Assembly: GCA_964555295.1 (NCBI GenBank)
Contig: CAZKRL010000031.1
Location: forward strand, 1-36,713
Direction: 5' to 3'
Source of the DNA: CAZKRL01 sp964555295
Lineage (GTDB): Bacteria; Bacteroidota; Bacteroidia; Flavobacteriales_D; Sanyastnellaceae
Length of the DNA: 36,713 nucleotides
The notes under the pieces were generated by a model that worked only from the letters and a program-made list of their open reading frames with translations, searched no databases and had not been told where the DNA came from. Both the position numbers and the translations under genes were made by a program. Position 1 is the first letter of the stretch. The number at the start of each line of letters is the position of its first letter. Positions 24,139 to 32,243 of the stretch are shown here, in pieces.

Positions 24139-26175
24139 ATGAACCTCCATCCATTTCATCAGGCCATCAGCGAGGGTATTCCTGCTCATTTGCCAACACC
24201 ACCACCTTCGGATCCACATATCAATAGGGCGCCGAGAAGAAAAGAGATATTGTCGGATAGCGAGAAGAAACTCGCGCTGAAAAATGCCTTGCGATATTTC
24301 CCTGCACATCTTCACAGCGTTCTGTTGCCCGAGTTTCGGGAGGAACTAAAGGATTATGGCAGGATATATATGTTTCGTTATCGGCCAGAGTATGAAATGT
24401 ATGCCCGGCCAATTGATGAGTATCCTGCTAAATGCCGTCAGGCCGCAGCCATCATGTTGATGATCCAAAACAATCTCGATCCGCGTGTTGCTCAGCATCC
24501 ACTTGAACTCATCACCTATGGAGGCAATGGTGCTGTATTTCAGAACTGGGCCCAATACCGGCTGGTGATGAAATATCTTTCTGAAATGCAGGAGGATCAG
24601 ACGCTGGTGATGTATAGCGGTCATCCACTGGGTTTGTTCCCGTCTTCCAAAGAGGCGCCACGCGTGGTGGTAACCAACGGAATGATGATACCGAACTATT
24701 CCAAGCCCGATGATTGGGAAAAATTCAATGCGTTGGGTGTTACGCAATATGGACAAATGACTGCCGGATCGTACATGTATATCGGTCCGCAAGGAATAGT
24801 ACATGGCACAACGATAACGGTGATGAATGCTGCGCGTAGAATGCGCGAGCAACGCGGCATGCAGGCACATGAGCCGGTGGTTTTCGTTACTGCAGGCTTG
24901 GGAGGCATGAGTGGTGCACAACCCAAGGCGGCTTCGATTGCTGGTGTTATTTCCATCACGGCAGAGGTGAATCCTAAGGCGGCACGGAAGCGTCATGAGC
25001 AAGGTTGGGTGGATGTGGTTACCGATAGTTTGAATCAACTCTGCAGCGAGGTGAAAAATGCAATTGCATCTGCTACGGTCAAGTCTTTCGCATACGTGGG
25101 CAATGTTGTTGACGTTTGGGAACGTTTCGATACCGAAGGCATTGAGGTGCATCTTGGCAGTGATCAAACCTCATTGCACAATCCCTGGGCGGGTGGCTAT
25201 TATCCCGCGGGCTATTCGTTGGAGGAGTCAAATCGTATGATGTCGGCAGAACCTGCACGTTTTCAGGAAGCGGTGCGCGACTCATTGCGAAGGCATGCTC
25301 AATCCGTAAATCGTCATGCGAAACGGGGCATGTATTTCTTTGATTATGGGAATGCATTTCTTCTGGAGGCGAGCCGGGCGGGCGGTGATGTTATGTCGCA
25401 TCCGGATGATGCTAACGCGCAACAGCGTGAGTTCAAATATCCGAGTTATGTTCAAGACATCCTCGGTCCGATGTGTTTTGATTACGGCTTTGGTCCTTTC
25501 CGTTGGGTGTGTTGTAGTGGCCGGGAAGAAGATCTTCAATTTACGGATCGTCTGGCTTGCGAGGTCCTTGAGACATTGCGGAAAGACGCGCCTGTTGAGA
25601 TTCAGCAGCAGCTTGATGACAATATCCGATGGATTCAGCAGGCGGGGGAGAATAATATGGTGGTTGGATCGAAAGCGCGAATTCTCTACGCCGACGCTGA
25701 AGGCAGAATGAAAATTGCTGCGGCGTTCAATGATGCTATTGCTGAGGGAAAACTCGGAGAAGTGGTATTGGGCAGGGATCATCACGATGTCTCCGGCACG
25801 GATTCTCCTTACCGAGAGACCTCCAATATTTATGACGGTTCGCGCTTCACCGCAGATATGGCGGTACAGAATTTTGTTGGCGATGCATTTCGTGGCGCTA
25901 CCTGGGTAAGTCTTCATAATGGAGGTGGAGTGGGATGGGGCGAAGTGATCAATGGTGGCTTCGGGATGTTGCTCGATGGCAGTGAAGACGCTGCGAGAAG
26001 GCTCACAAGCATGTTGCACTGGGATGTAAATAATGGAATCGCACGACGTGCATGGGCACGAAATCCTGAAGCAGAGTTTGCGATCCAACGTGCCATGCAA
26101 GCGGAACCGAGGCTAAAAGTTACAATGCCTCATCATGTTGAAGAGGCATTGTTAGAGAATATGAAAAATGAATAG
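24139..26175 (+). CDS. hutU: Urocanate hydratase (urocanase)
   Basis: Urocanase uses tightly bound NAD+ to hydrate urocanate to imidazolonepropionate, the second step of histidine breakdown. The 678-residue length fits the long form of the family. Family segments are YGGNGAVFQNWAQYRLVMKY, the glycine-rich GPQGIVHGTTIT, AGLGGMSGAQPKAA, DQTSLHNPWAGGYYPAG and the active-site C458-C459 in RWVCCSGREEDL. VGDAFRGATWVSLHNGGG lies near the end. The ATG at 24139 (MNLHPFHQAIS) is preferred over an in-frame start 10 codons earlier. No other hut gene of clear function is in the window, so the pathway must be completed elsewhere; the arginase-fold protein near 3036 is a poor HutG candidate. Confidence 0.97.
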   Translation: MNLHPFHQAISEGIPAHLPTPPPSDPHINRAPRRKEILSDSEKKLALKNALRYFPAHLHSVLLPEFREELKDYGRIYMFRYRPEYEMYARPIDEYPAKCRQAAAIMLMIQNNLDPRVAQHPLELITYGGNGAVFQNWAQYRLVMKYLSEMQEDQTLVMYSGHPLGLFPSSKEAPRVVVTNGMMIPNYSKPDDWEKFNALGVTQYGQMTAGSYMYIGPQGIVHGTTITVMNAARRMREQRGMQAHEPVVFVTAGLGGMSGAQPKAASIAGVISITAEVNPKAARKRHEQGWVDVVTDSLNQLCSEVKNAIASATVKSFAYVGNVVDVWERFDTEGIEVHLGSDQTSLHNPWAGGYYPAGYSLEESNRMMSAEPARFQEAVRDSLRRHAQSVNRHAKRGMYFFDYGNAFLLEASRAGGDVMSHPDDANAQQREFKYPSYVQDILGPMCFDYGFGPFRWVCCSGREEDLQFTDRLACEVLETLRKDAPVEIQQQLDDNIRWIQQAGENNMVVGSKARILYADAEGRMKIAAAFNDAIAEGKLGEVVLGRDHHDVSGTDSPYRETSNIYDGSRFTADMAVQNFVGDAFRGATWVSLHNGGGVGWGEVINGGFGMLLDGSEDAARRLTSMLHWDVNNGIARRAWARNPEAEFAIQRAMQAEPRLKVTMPHHVEEALLENMKNE

Positions 26176-26220
26176 TTTCGCAAGGATCTGTTGGGTTCAA
26201 CCTATGACGAAAATCACTTT

Positions 26221-27498
26221 ATGAAAACACATTTATTTGGTTTAATTCTCGCCATGTTCTGCGCAAGTGCATTGCATGCACAAATGACAATTAGTTCAGA
26301 AAATCAGCTTGAAATTATTACAAAACTTTCAGAGGAAATTAAAACTCGTTATTTCGATGCAAGGATTGCCGAAATGATTGCAGATTCTCTTGCGGATATA
26401 TCTACTCAGCTTACCCAAGATATACGTGTTGTTGAGTTTTGCGATAGAGTGAATGCTCTGCTTCACGCTATTAGTAACGATAATCATTTAACTATATATC
26501 AAGATAAGGATATGTTTTTGAGTTATTCAACAGGAGAGGATGCTAAAAAAGAATATGAGTATGAGACTCAGAGAAATATAAATTTCGGCTTCACCAAAGT
26601 TGAAATATTGGATGGAAACATCGGATATATAAATATTATGCGATGTTCAAGTTTTATAGGTGAAGTGGTGGCACAAAAAATTGCCTCTGCAATGAATCTG
26701 GTGGAGAATACCAACGCGTTAATAATTGATCTTAGATACAACATGGGTGGCGATGGTCGTGTAGCCGAGATATTGGAAACATATTTCTATCCTGAAGAAA
26801 ACTTGGTCATATTCGATAGTACTACCCAGAGCCATAGGTTCAAAGTACTGCCTTTTGTGATTGGAAAAAGATATTTGAATCGCCCGGTATATGTGCTAAC
26901 TGGTCTAAGCACATTCTCTGCAGGTGAGGCGATTGCGGGTGGTTTACAGAGTGGTAAAAAAGCGATTGTCGTGGGTGTAAAAACCAAAGGTGGCGGAAAT
27001 CCTGGCAGAAGTGTTCCGTTGGTTTATGATTTCTTGAGTTTCATTCCAACTTCAGCAGGAATAACGGATGAAAAGGCGAGTGTGAAGCCAGATATATTGT
27101 CATCTCAAGACGATGCATTACACTATGCTAAACGCCATTATTTTCAAGGAAAATTAAAGCAAGTCACGAGTGACGGGGAAAAGGAAATTATTGATTGGAA
27201 TTTGAAGACGATTGAGTATCTTCTAGGTTCCTATCCGAAAAATCTCCCTTTGGATAAGAATATTTGTGGTAAATACGAAAATGAGAGAAACGTGTATTCA
27301 AAGGGCGGAAAAGTTTACATACAGATCAAGGACAAAGAGCATGAAATGTTGCAAATCGATAGCAATGAATTTGTTGTGCTCGGATTCGAAGATGCCTTTG
27401 GCAAGGGTAATAGACGGATTATTTTTTCTAAGGGTCAATTAGAGGATTATATACTTACAGGCGGTGGAATTATGAAAAAGGTCATGAAGAAGCTCTGA
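26221..27498 (+). CDS. S41 family peptidase (IRBP/tail-specific type), secreted
   Basis: A 425-residue protein with a signal peptide (MKTHLFGLILAMFCASALHAQ) and an S41 serine-peptidase domain. Core features are IGYINIMRCSSFIG, the IIDLRYNMGGDG segment and YVLTGLSTFSAGEAIAGGL, with S233 as the predicted nucleophile. VVGVKTKGGGNPGRSVPL and a C-terminal domain (about 300-425) follow. There is no PDZ domain. It is of the interphotoreceptor-retinoid-binding-like subgroup that Bacteroidota often export. Residues after 340 (ICGKYENERNVYSKGGKVY) look like the extra beta domain seen in such exported hydrolases. It lies 45 bases after hutU on the same strand but probably has its own role. Confidence 0.88.
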   Translation: MKTHLFGLILAMFCASALHAQMTISSENQLEIITKLSEEIKTRYFDARIAEMIADSLADISTQLTQDIRVVEFCDRVNALLHAISNDNHLTIYQDKDMFLSYSTGEDAKKEYEYETQRNINFGFTKVEILDGNIGYINIMRCSSFIGEVVAQKIASAMNLVENTNALIIDLRYNMGGDGRVAEILETYFYPEENLVIFDSTTQSHRFKVLPFVIGKRYLNRPVYVLTGLSTFSAGEAIAGGLQSGKKAIVVGVKTKGGGNPGRSVPLVYDFLSFIPTSAGITDEKASVKPDILSSQDDALHYAKRHYFQGKLKQVTSDGEKEIIDWNLKTIEYLLGSYPKNLPLDKNICGKYENERNVYSKGGKVYIQIKDKEHEMLQIDSNEFVVLGFEDAFGKGNRRIIFSKGQLEDYILTGGGIMKKVMKKL

Positions 27499-27659
27499 TA
27501 ATGGCTTTCAATTCAATGGAAATCCCTCAATTGTGGAGGAATGAAAATCAAGTATTGTATTGGTTACAGAATCCATTTTTACCTCCAATGGCTTGATGAA
27601 TCTATCTCTTCAGTTTTATAGAACCGAACGCATTTTTAATTACTAACTAACCTGCGACA

Positions 27660-27667
27660 TACTTTTG
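27660..27667 (+). promoter_or_regulatory. Likely -7 box of the ABC/DUF3299 operon
   Basis: TACTTTTG is a perfect match to the Bacteroidota -7 consensus TAnnTTTG and lies 13 bases before the first gene (ATG 27681). The -33 region at the expected spacing is only T-rich. The remaining spacer from 27499 to 27659 shows nothing else clear. Confidence 0.45.
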
Positions 27668-27680
27668 CTGAAGTTCATTC

Positions 27681-28313
27681 ATGCACATGATTCAATCTTC
27701 GAATTTGCAATTCTCATACGACAGGAATTCGTCATTTCGTTTTCCTGATGTACGCTGCGAGAAAGCTGAATCATTGCTGATTCTTGGTGGTAGCGGCAGA
27801 GGAAAAACTACCTTGCTACATATTCTGGCGGGTTTACTCACGCCTACATCGGGCAAGGTTACAGTTGCCGGAGAGGACATCACCGCTATGACTGGTCGAT
27901 ACAGAGACAACTTTCGCGGCAAACACATGGGCATCATCTTTCAATCTGCTCATTTCATATCATCTCTGTCGGCCCTAGATAATTTGATGATGGTGCCTTA
28001 TTTGTGCGGCAAAGGACCGACTCGTGCCGATGCACTCGCGCTAATGAAACGTTTGGGCATCGACCATCATGCTGAGAAAAGTCCGCAACAGATGAGTATC
28101 GGCGAGCAACAGCGGCTGGCTATCGCACGCGCTATAGGTCATCGTCCCGATGTCATTTTCGCTGATGAACCCACCAGCGCTCTTGATGATGCCAACACCC
28201 GAGAAGTGATTTCCTTGCTTCGTGAAGAGGCCTCGCAGGCCGGAAGTGCTTTAATCATTGTCACTCACGACGCACGTCTCAAGGCGGCGTTCAATAATTG
28301 TATCGAGCTATGA
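27681..28313 (+). CDS. ABC transporter ATP-binding protein (LolD/MacB type)
   Basis: A 210-residue ATPase that pairs with the FtsX-type permease encoded next. Walker A is GGSGRGKT (36-43), the Q loop is Q88 and Walker B is VIFADEPTSALDD (from 158). The switch histidine is in IIVTHDA. The signature motif reads MSIGEQQR instead of LSGGQQQR, a notable departure at the ATP-contact residues. The order ATPase-permease with an ATGA overlap at 28310-28313 is that of type VII (mechanotransmission or lipoprotein-release) systems. The DUF3299-like third gene argues against a plain LolCDE role. Confidence 0.92.
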   Translation: MHMIQSSNLQFSYDRNSSFRFPDVRCEKAESLLILGGSGRGKTTLLHILAGLLTPTSGKVTVAGEDITAMTGRYRDNFRGKHMGIIFQSAHFISSLSALDNLMMVPYLCGKGPTRADALALMKRLGIDHHAEKSPQQMSIGEQQRLAIARAIGHRPDVIFADEPTSALDDANTREVISLLREEASQAGSALIIVTHDARLKAAFNNCIEL

Positions 28314-29521
28314 ACGTGATGAAAATTGCATGGCACAATCTCTGGCATAAGCCCCTCAACACGATATTGGGTATTGTCTTGCTGGCCTTTGGCATTGGCA
28401 TCATTTCATTGCTTACGTTGCTTCGTGAGCAAATGGGGGAGAGCTTCGATCGAAATGTGAAGGACATAGATTTCGTGCTGGCCGCAAAGGGAAGTCCTGT
28501 GCAGTCGATACTCGCTAACGTCTATCACATCGATGCGCCAACGGGTAATATCAAGATGAGCGAGGCGCAGCGGTTGATTCGTAACCCCATGGTGGAGCAG
28601 GCCATACCTCTCGCTTATGGTGATAATTATGAGCGTTTCAGAATTGTGGGAACCAATGAAAAATATCTGCAGCACTACCATGCGGAGTTGGCTCAGGGAA
28701 ATATTTTTTCAAAGCCGTTCGAAGCGATTGTTGGTGCGAAGGTTGCAAGCGAGACGAACCTCACTCTTGGCAGTGAGTTTACCAGCGTTCATGGCTATGA
28801 TCGCGCTGCTTCCTCAGAAGATCATCATCATCAGAATCCATTTGTTGTAGTAGGCACGCTCAAGCCCTCCGGAACGGTGCTCGATAACCTCATCCTTACG
28901 CCGGTGGAATCCGTTTGGATGGTGCATGAGCATCCGGTTGATCCTGCCGAAGGTGATTCTGCTATGCTTGCAGCAGAGGAAAAGGAAGTCACCGCATACC
29001 TTATCAAAAAAAGAAATAAGGGAGCTTTTGGCATGCTGTCAAAAATGGCTGAGAATACCACAATGCAACTCGCCAACGTAGCGGTGGAAAACAGCAGGTT
29101 GATGAATAATTTCAGTCTTGGAACGCAAACGGTGGCTGCCTTGGCAGTAGTGATTGTGATGATTTCGTTATTGAGTGTTTTCATCACCTTGCTCAATGCC
29201 ATGAAAGAGCGTAAATACGAAATGGCGGTGATGCGCACTATGGGTGCAAGTCGCGCGAAGCTTTTGTCGATGGTGTGGACCGAGGGGATGCTCTCGGTGA
29301 TCATGGGTTATCTGTGCGGTTTGTTTCTCGGCCGCGTTGCACTCTTTCTTTTAGGTACATACCTTGAGGAAGGTTTTCATTACGGATTGAATGTATTCAG
29401 CTTCTCTCAATGGGAAGGTATTGTGCTCGGGCTTGTGTTGATTTTGGGTACTTTAGCCGCGTTGTTGCCAGCCATGAAGGCCACACGCACCGACATCTCA
29501 AAGACCTTGTCACATGCTTAA
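28310..29521 (+). CDS. FtsX/MacB-type ABC permease with His-rich extracytoplasmic domain
   Basis: A 403-residue permease with an N-terminal transmembrane helix (about 20-38) and three C-terminal helices (about 275-300, 325-350 and 370-395), the FtsX/MacB topology. Between them lies a long extracytoplasmic domain rich in histidine: YLQHYH (H122, H124), VHGYD (H161), SSEDHHHQNP (H172-174) and MVHEHP (H206, H208). This pattern suggests metal binding. The cytoplasmic loop has the family motif MKERKYEMAVMRTMGASR. The ATG at 28310 overlaps the ATPase stop (ATGA); a TTG-initiated longer form is less likely. Its stop overlaps the next gene by 8 bases. Confidence 0.92.
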   Translation: MNVMKIAWHNLWHKPLNTILGIVLLAFGIGIISLLTLLREQMGESFDRNVKDIDFVLAAKGSPVQSILANVYHIDAPTGNIKMSEAQRLIRNPMVEQAIPLAYGDNYERFRIVGTNEKYLQHYHAELAQGNIFSKPFEAIVGAKVASETNLTLGSEFTSVHGYDRAASSEDHHHQNPFVVVGTLKPSGTVLDNLILTPVESVWMVHEHPVDPAEGDSAMLAAEEKEVTAYLIKKRNKGAFGMLSKMAENTTMQLANVAVENSRLMNNFSLGTQTVAALAVVIVMISLLSVFITLLNAMKERKYEMAVMRTMGASRAKLLSMVWTEGMLSVIMGYLCGLFLGRVALFLLGTYLEEGFHYGLNVFSFSQWEGIVLGLVLILGTLAALLPAMKATRTDISKTLSHA

Positions 29522-30056
29522 GAAAATTATCTTTTTGATCTTTGGAATTGCCCTTGTGGCGTTGGCGTATGGTTTTGTTTCATCTGATACTACTGATGCG
29601 CCCGTCATTGCTGATGCTGCGGTGAAATGGGAGTTCAATGCTCCAGCGGCGGTGATGAAAATTTCAGAGGGCGGTCCGCAGGAATTGAGCTGGCTCACGC
29701 TCACCGATGTCACCTTCAAAGAAATGTATGTCTCTGAAATGGACATGTATTATTGGAAGCCCACGTTTGGATTGTCAGTGAAATCGCTAGAGAACAAGGA
29801 AGTGTACATAACTGGATATGTGATTCCGGTGGACTACGACGAGAACTTTTATGTCATCTCACGTTATCCTTATGCCAATTGTTATTTCTGTGGTGGCGGG
29901 GGTCCGGAAAGCGTTGTTGACCTTCGCTTTGCGGGCAAGAACCGCACATATAAGACTGACGAACGCCTCACTTTCAAAGGCCGTTTGAAACTCAACGCCA
30001 CGGATGTATATCAAATGAATTACATTCTGGAGGGCGCAGCGGAATATCAGCCTTAA
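29514..30056 (+). CDS. Exported DUF3299-like protein
   Basis: A 180-residue protein with an N-terminal signal or anchor (KKIIFLIFGIALVALAYGFV). The C-terminal domain resembles DUF3299: LENKEVYITGYVIPVDYD, then FYVISRYPYANCYFCGGGGP with a CxxC pair (C123, C126), then a short OB-like end with YQMNYILEGAAEYQP. Such proteins often accompany ABC ATPases and FtsX-type permeases, and in Vibrio-like systems I recall zinc uptake as the proposed role. Here it overlaps the permease gene by 8 bases. The function is inferred from context only. The last 15 residues are copied in a remnant at 30581-30628. Confidence 0.75.
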   Translation: MLKKIIFLIFGIALVALAYGFVSSDTTDAPVIADAAVKWEFNAPAAVMKISEGGPQELSWLTLTDVTFKEMYVSEMDMYYWKPTFGLSVKSLENKEVYITGYVIPVDYDENFYVISRYPYANCYFCGGGGPESVVDLRFAGKNRTYKTDERLTFKGRLKLNATDVYQMNYILEGAAEYQP

Positions 30057-30093
30057 GTCCTGCTAATAATTCGCTAGAACAGAGGTGGCTGTA

Positions 30094-30450
30094 TTATTCG
30101 TATTTAACGACGAGCGCGTTGTAAATGAATTTATACTTATATAATTCCTTCCTCATTCTCAACAGATCGGCTTTTGTGAGAGCGTCTAACTTGAATCTTT
30201 CCTCTTTGATTTCAATCACATCTATTTTATCTCCATGAATCTTCTGCGCTTCGCTTAGCAATTGGTCAAATGGTATAGGATTGATGGCTAATCGCGAGAA
30301 TGTTTCAACTCTTACGCTTCCGACGACAACCCATTTATTTTCCAATTTGAGGGCCTCGCGTGTTACAGGATTTTTGACAGGCAATGGTGCTTTGCACCCT
30401 TGAATGAAGATGATTAAGGAAGCAGTGGTAATGAGGATAATGTTTTTCAT
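30094..30450 (-). CDS. Hypothetical lipoprotein
   Basis: A 118-residue protein of unknown function. The signal peptide ends in IQGC with C19 as the probable lipidated residue. The mature part is short and mixed: NKWVVVGSVRVETFSRLAIN, FDQLLSEAQKIHGDKIDVIE and a helical, charged end (LRMRKELYKYKFIYNALV). It has no near neighbour on its strand, and its 3' end faces the DUF3299-like gene. It lies between that gene and the remnant copy of its tail. Confidence 0.75.
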   Translation of the reverse strand: MKNIILITTASLIIFIQGCKAPLPVKNPVTREALKLENKWVVVGSVRVETFSRLAINPIPFDQLLSEAQKIHGDKIDVIEIKEERFKLDALTKADLLRMRKELYKYKFIYNALVVKYE

Positions 30451-30755
30451 GGTGGATAAAGTTGTGTGTTGGTTGGTGCCGAAAATAGATATCGGGATTC
30501 GTTATTTGTATTTATTTCTATTTTTTATTCAGTAGTAATTTTTTCGTTTTTAATGTTCACTTTCTGGTGTCGGCATGCGCTATCAGATGAATTACATTGC
30601 GGAGGGCGCTGCCGAATATCAGCCATAGTATTCTTCTAAGGCATATTATGTTTAGCTCTATTCACAGAGGTTTCAAAGGTTTTTTGTGAATTTCCGATAA
30701 GATTATTTCATGCATAAATCTGTTGTGTAATGGAAGTGTTTTGTTTTGGTGGTGA
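30451..30755. other. Intergenic region with a gene remnant
   Basis: This spacer of about 305 bases is AT-rich except for the 48-base gene-tail copy at 30581-30628. It presumably holds the promoters of the divergent lipoprotein (minus) and yraN-type (plus) genes; a weak TATTTTCG lies on the minus strand near the lipoprotein start. I see no RNA gene or mobile element. Confidence 0.4.
30581..30628 (+). pseudogene. Remnant copy of the 3' end of the DUF3299-like gene
   Basis: The 48 bases encode YQMNYIAEGAAEYQP followed by TAG. They match the last 15 codons plus stop of the DUF3299-like gene (30009-30056), YQMNYILEGAAEYQP plus TAA, at 41 of 48 bases and 14 of 15 residues. Five of the seven differences are at third codon positions or in the stop, which suggests the copy was once under protein-level selection. 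Upstream of the TAT the similarity ends abruptly. It is probably the surviving tail of a deleted paralog. Confidence 0.7.
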
Positions 30756-31118
30756 ATGAACAATACTGATAAAGGAAGGGCTGGCGAGGACATAGCTGTC
30801 AGGTGGCTAGAGTCGAGGGGGTATATCATCCTTGCAAAAAACTGGAGAAACCGCCATTTGGAGGTGGATGTAATAGCGACAAAGGACGAAGCGATAATTT
30901 TTATCGAAGTAAAAACACGTTACAGCAGCTGTTGGGGTGCGCCTTGGGAAGCGGTAAACAAAAAAAAGAGAAGTTTGATAATGGCTGCGGCTGATGTGTA
31001 TTTGAGAACGGTTGGAAGCAGACTTGAGCCACGATTTGATATCCTTTCTGTTTTAGTAATGGGCAATCAACAAGATGTGCTTCACATACCTAATGCCTTT
31101 CATCCGCTGCGTAACTGA
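30756..31118 (+). CDS. YraN family (UPF0102) nuclease-like protein
   Basis: A 120-residue protein of the UPF0102/YraN family, a compact restriction-endonuclease-like fold. Its usual motif pattern is visible: GRAGEDIAVRWLESRGYIIL, then NWRNRHLEVDVIATKD and IIFIEVKTRYSS (an ExD...ExK-type active site), then AVNKKKRSLIMAAADVYL and RFDILSVLV. DNA or Holliday-junction cleavage has been suggested for the family but not established here. It stands 21 bases before the pseudouridine synthase gene on the same strand. Confidence 0.93.
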   Translation: MNNTDKGRAGEDIAVRWLESRGYIILAKNWRNRHLEVDVIATKDEAIIFIEVKTRYSSCWGAPWEAVNKKKRSLIMAAADVYLRTVGSRLEPRFDILSVLVMGNQQDVLHIPNAFHPLRN

Positions 31119-31139
31119 TTACATTTGTCGAAATATATT

Positions 31140-32225
31140 ATGAAACCAACTCGAGGCAGGGGCCGCCAAAAGGCGGATGAAAAGCAGGATCAGTCCAAGG
31201 TCCCCTCAAAACGAAAGAGTTCCGATACCCGAGGGGCTAGACCCGGTAAGTTTCCGTCGAAACAAAAAGGTTGGGATTCGAATGCGGTAGCAACGAAAGA
31301 CCGAGGTAATCTGAAGGGAATTTCAGAACGGGCTTCGCGATATTCAGGTGGATCGGGTGGGTATAAAAAGCCATCCAGGGAGGGCTTCTCTGGTGATGGT
31401 CCCAGGAAATATCGTGACGACGATAAATACAAGGAGAGAAAATTTGGTGTAAGCCGGAAGCCATATCGCCCAAGACCTTCGGAGCGGACCGAGTCGAGGA
31501 AGTCAACAGGAGATCGCAGGATAAGACTGAATCGGTTTTTGTCCAATGCAGGAATAGCCTCAAGAAGAGAGGCGGATCAATTAATTGAGTTGGGCCTTGT
31601 TCAGGTAAACGGCAAAGTTGTGAGAGAAATGGGGGTATTGGTGGATCCGCAAACGGATACGGTCAAATACGATGATCGGGTTCTACATCCGGAAAGGTTT
31701 CGTTACGTGCTTCTTAACAAGCCGAAAGATTTCATTACAACCATTGATGATCCCCAGGAAAGGCGCACGGTAATGGAACTGATTCACAAGGCGTGTAAAG
31801 AGAGAATTTATCCGGTAGGGCGACTGGATCGTCAAACTACGGGTCTATTACTTTTTACCAATGACGGTGATCTGGCCCGAAAACTAACGCACCCGAAATT
31901 TCGGTTCCCAAAACTTTATCATATTGAAACCACATCTAAGGTTAAGCCGGAACATCTTGATGCTTGGCGCAAGGGTGTTCAATTGGAGGATGGATTAATG
32001 AAGGTAGATGAAGTGAGTTTTGTAGAGGGCGATCAGTGCCAGATTGGAATGAAAATCCTTTTGGGAAAGAATCGGGTTGTTAGGCGCTTGTTTGAACATT
32101 TCGGTTATACTGTGAGAAAGCTTGATCGGGTAATGTTAGGTAGTTTAACCAAGAAAGATTTGCCTCGAGGTCGCTACAGGCATCTATCAGATCAGGAGGT
32201 TGCATTTTTGCGAATGATGAAATAA
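31140..32225 (+). CDS. rRNA pseudouridine synthase (RsuA/RluB type) with basic N-terminal extension
   Basis: A 361-residue enzyme that isomerises uridine to pseudouridine in rRNA. The first ~125 residues are a low-complexity extension rich in Arg, Lys, Gly and Ser (GGSGGYKKPSREGF, RKYRDDDKYKERKF), which is probably disordered and RNA-binding. An S4 domain follows (about 128-170, RLNRFLSNAGIASRREADQL). The catalytic domain has D230 in PVGRLDRQTTGLLLFTNDGD, with KNRVVRRLFEHFGYTVRKLDRVMLG near the end, placing it with RluB/RsuA. ATG 31140 is preferred over a TTG 15 bases upstream. The next gene follows after 18 bases. Confidence 0.94.
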   Translation: MKPTRGRGRQKADEKQDQSKVPSKRKSSDTRGARPGKFPSKQKGWDSNAVATKDRGNLKGISERASRYSGGSGGYKKPSREGFSGDGPRKYRDDDKYKERKFGVSRKPYRPRPSERTESRKSTGDRRIRLNRFLSNAGIASRREADQLIELGLVQVNGKVVREMGVLVDPQTDTVKYDDRVLHPERFRYVLLNKPKDFITTIDDPQERRTVMELIHKACKERIYPVGRLDRQTTGLLLFTNDGDLARKLTHPKFRFPKLYHIETTSKVKPEHLDAWRKGVQLEDGLMKVDEVSFVEGDQCQIGMKILLGKNRVVRRLFEHFGYTVRKLDRVMLGSLTKKDLPRGRYRHLSDQEVAFLRMMK

Positions 32226-32243
32226 CTCAATGGGCAATTTCTA

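Noticed and set aside
24346..25167. Long open frame of 273 codons antisense to hutU
   Set aside because: It is the complement of a well-supported urocanase. Its predicted protein is rich in His, Cys and Arg, with no family pattern; this is a by-product of codon usage.
25282..26100. Second long open frame antisense to hutU (272 codons)
   Set aside because: Same reason: it fully overlaps the conserved 3' half of urocanase and has no recognisable motif or spacing as a gene.
27500..27545. Possible terminator after the S41 peptidase gene
   Set aside because: The stem is only about 4 bp (CCTC/GAGG) and is not followed by a T tract.
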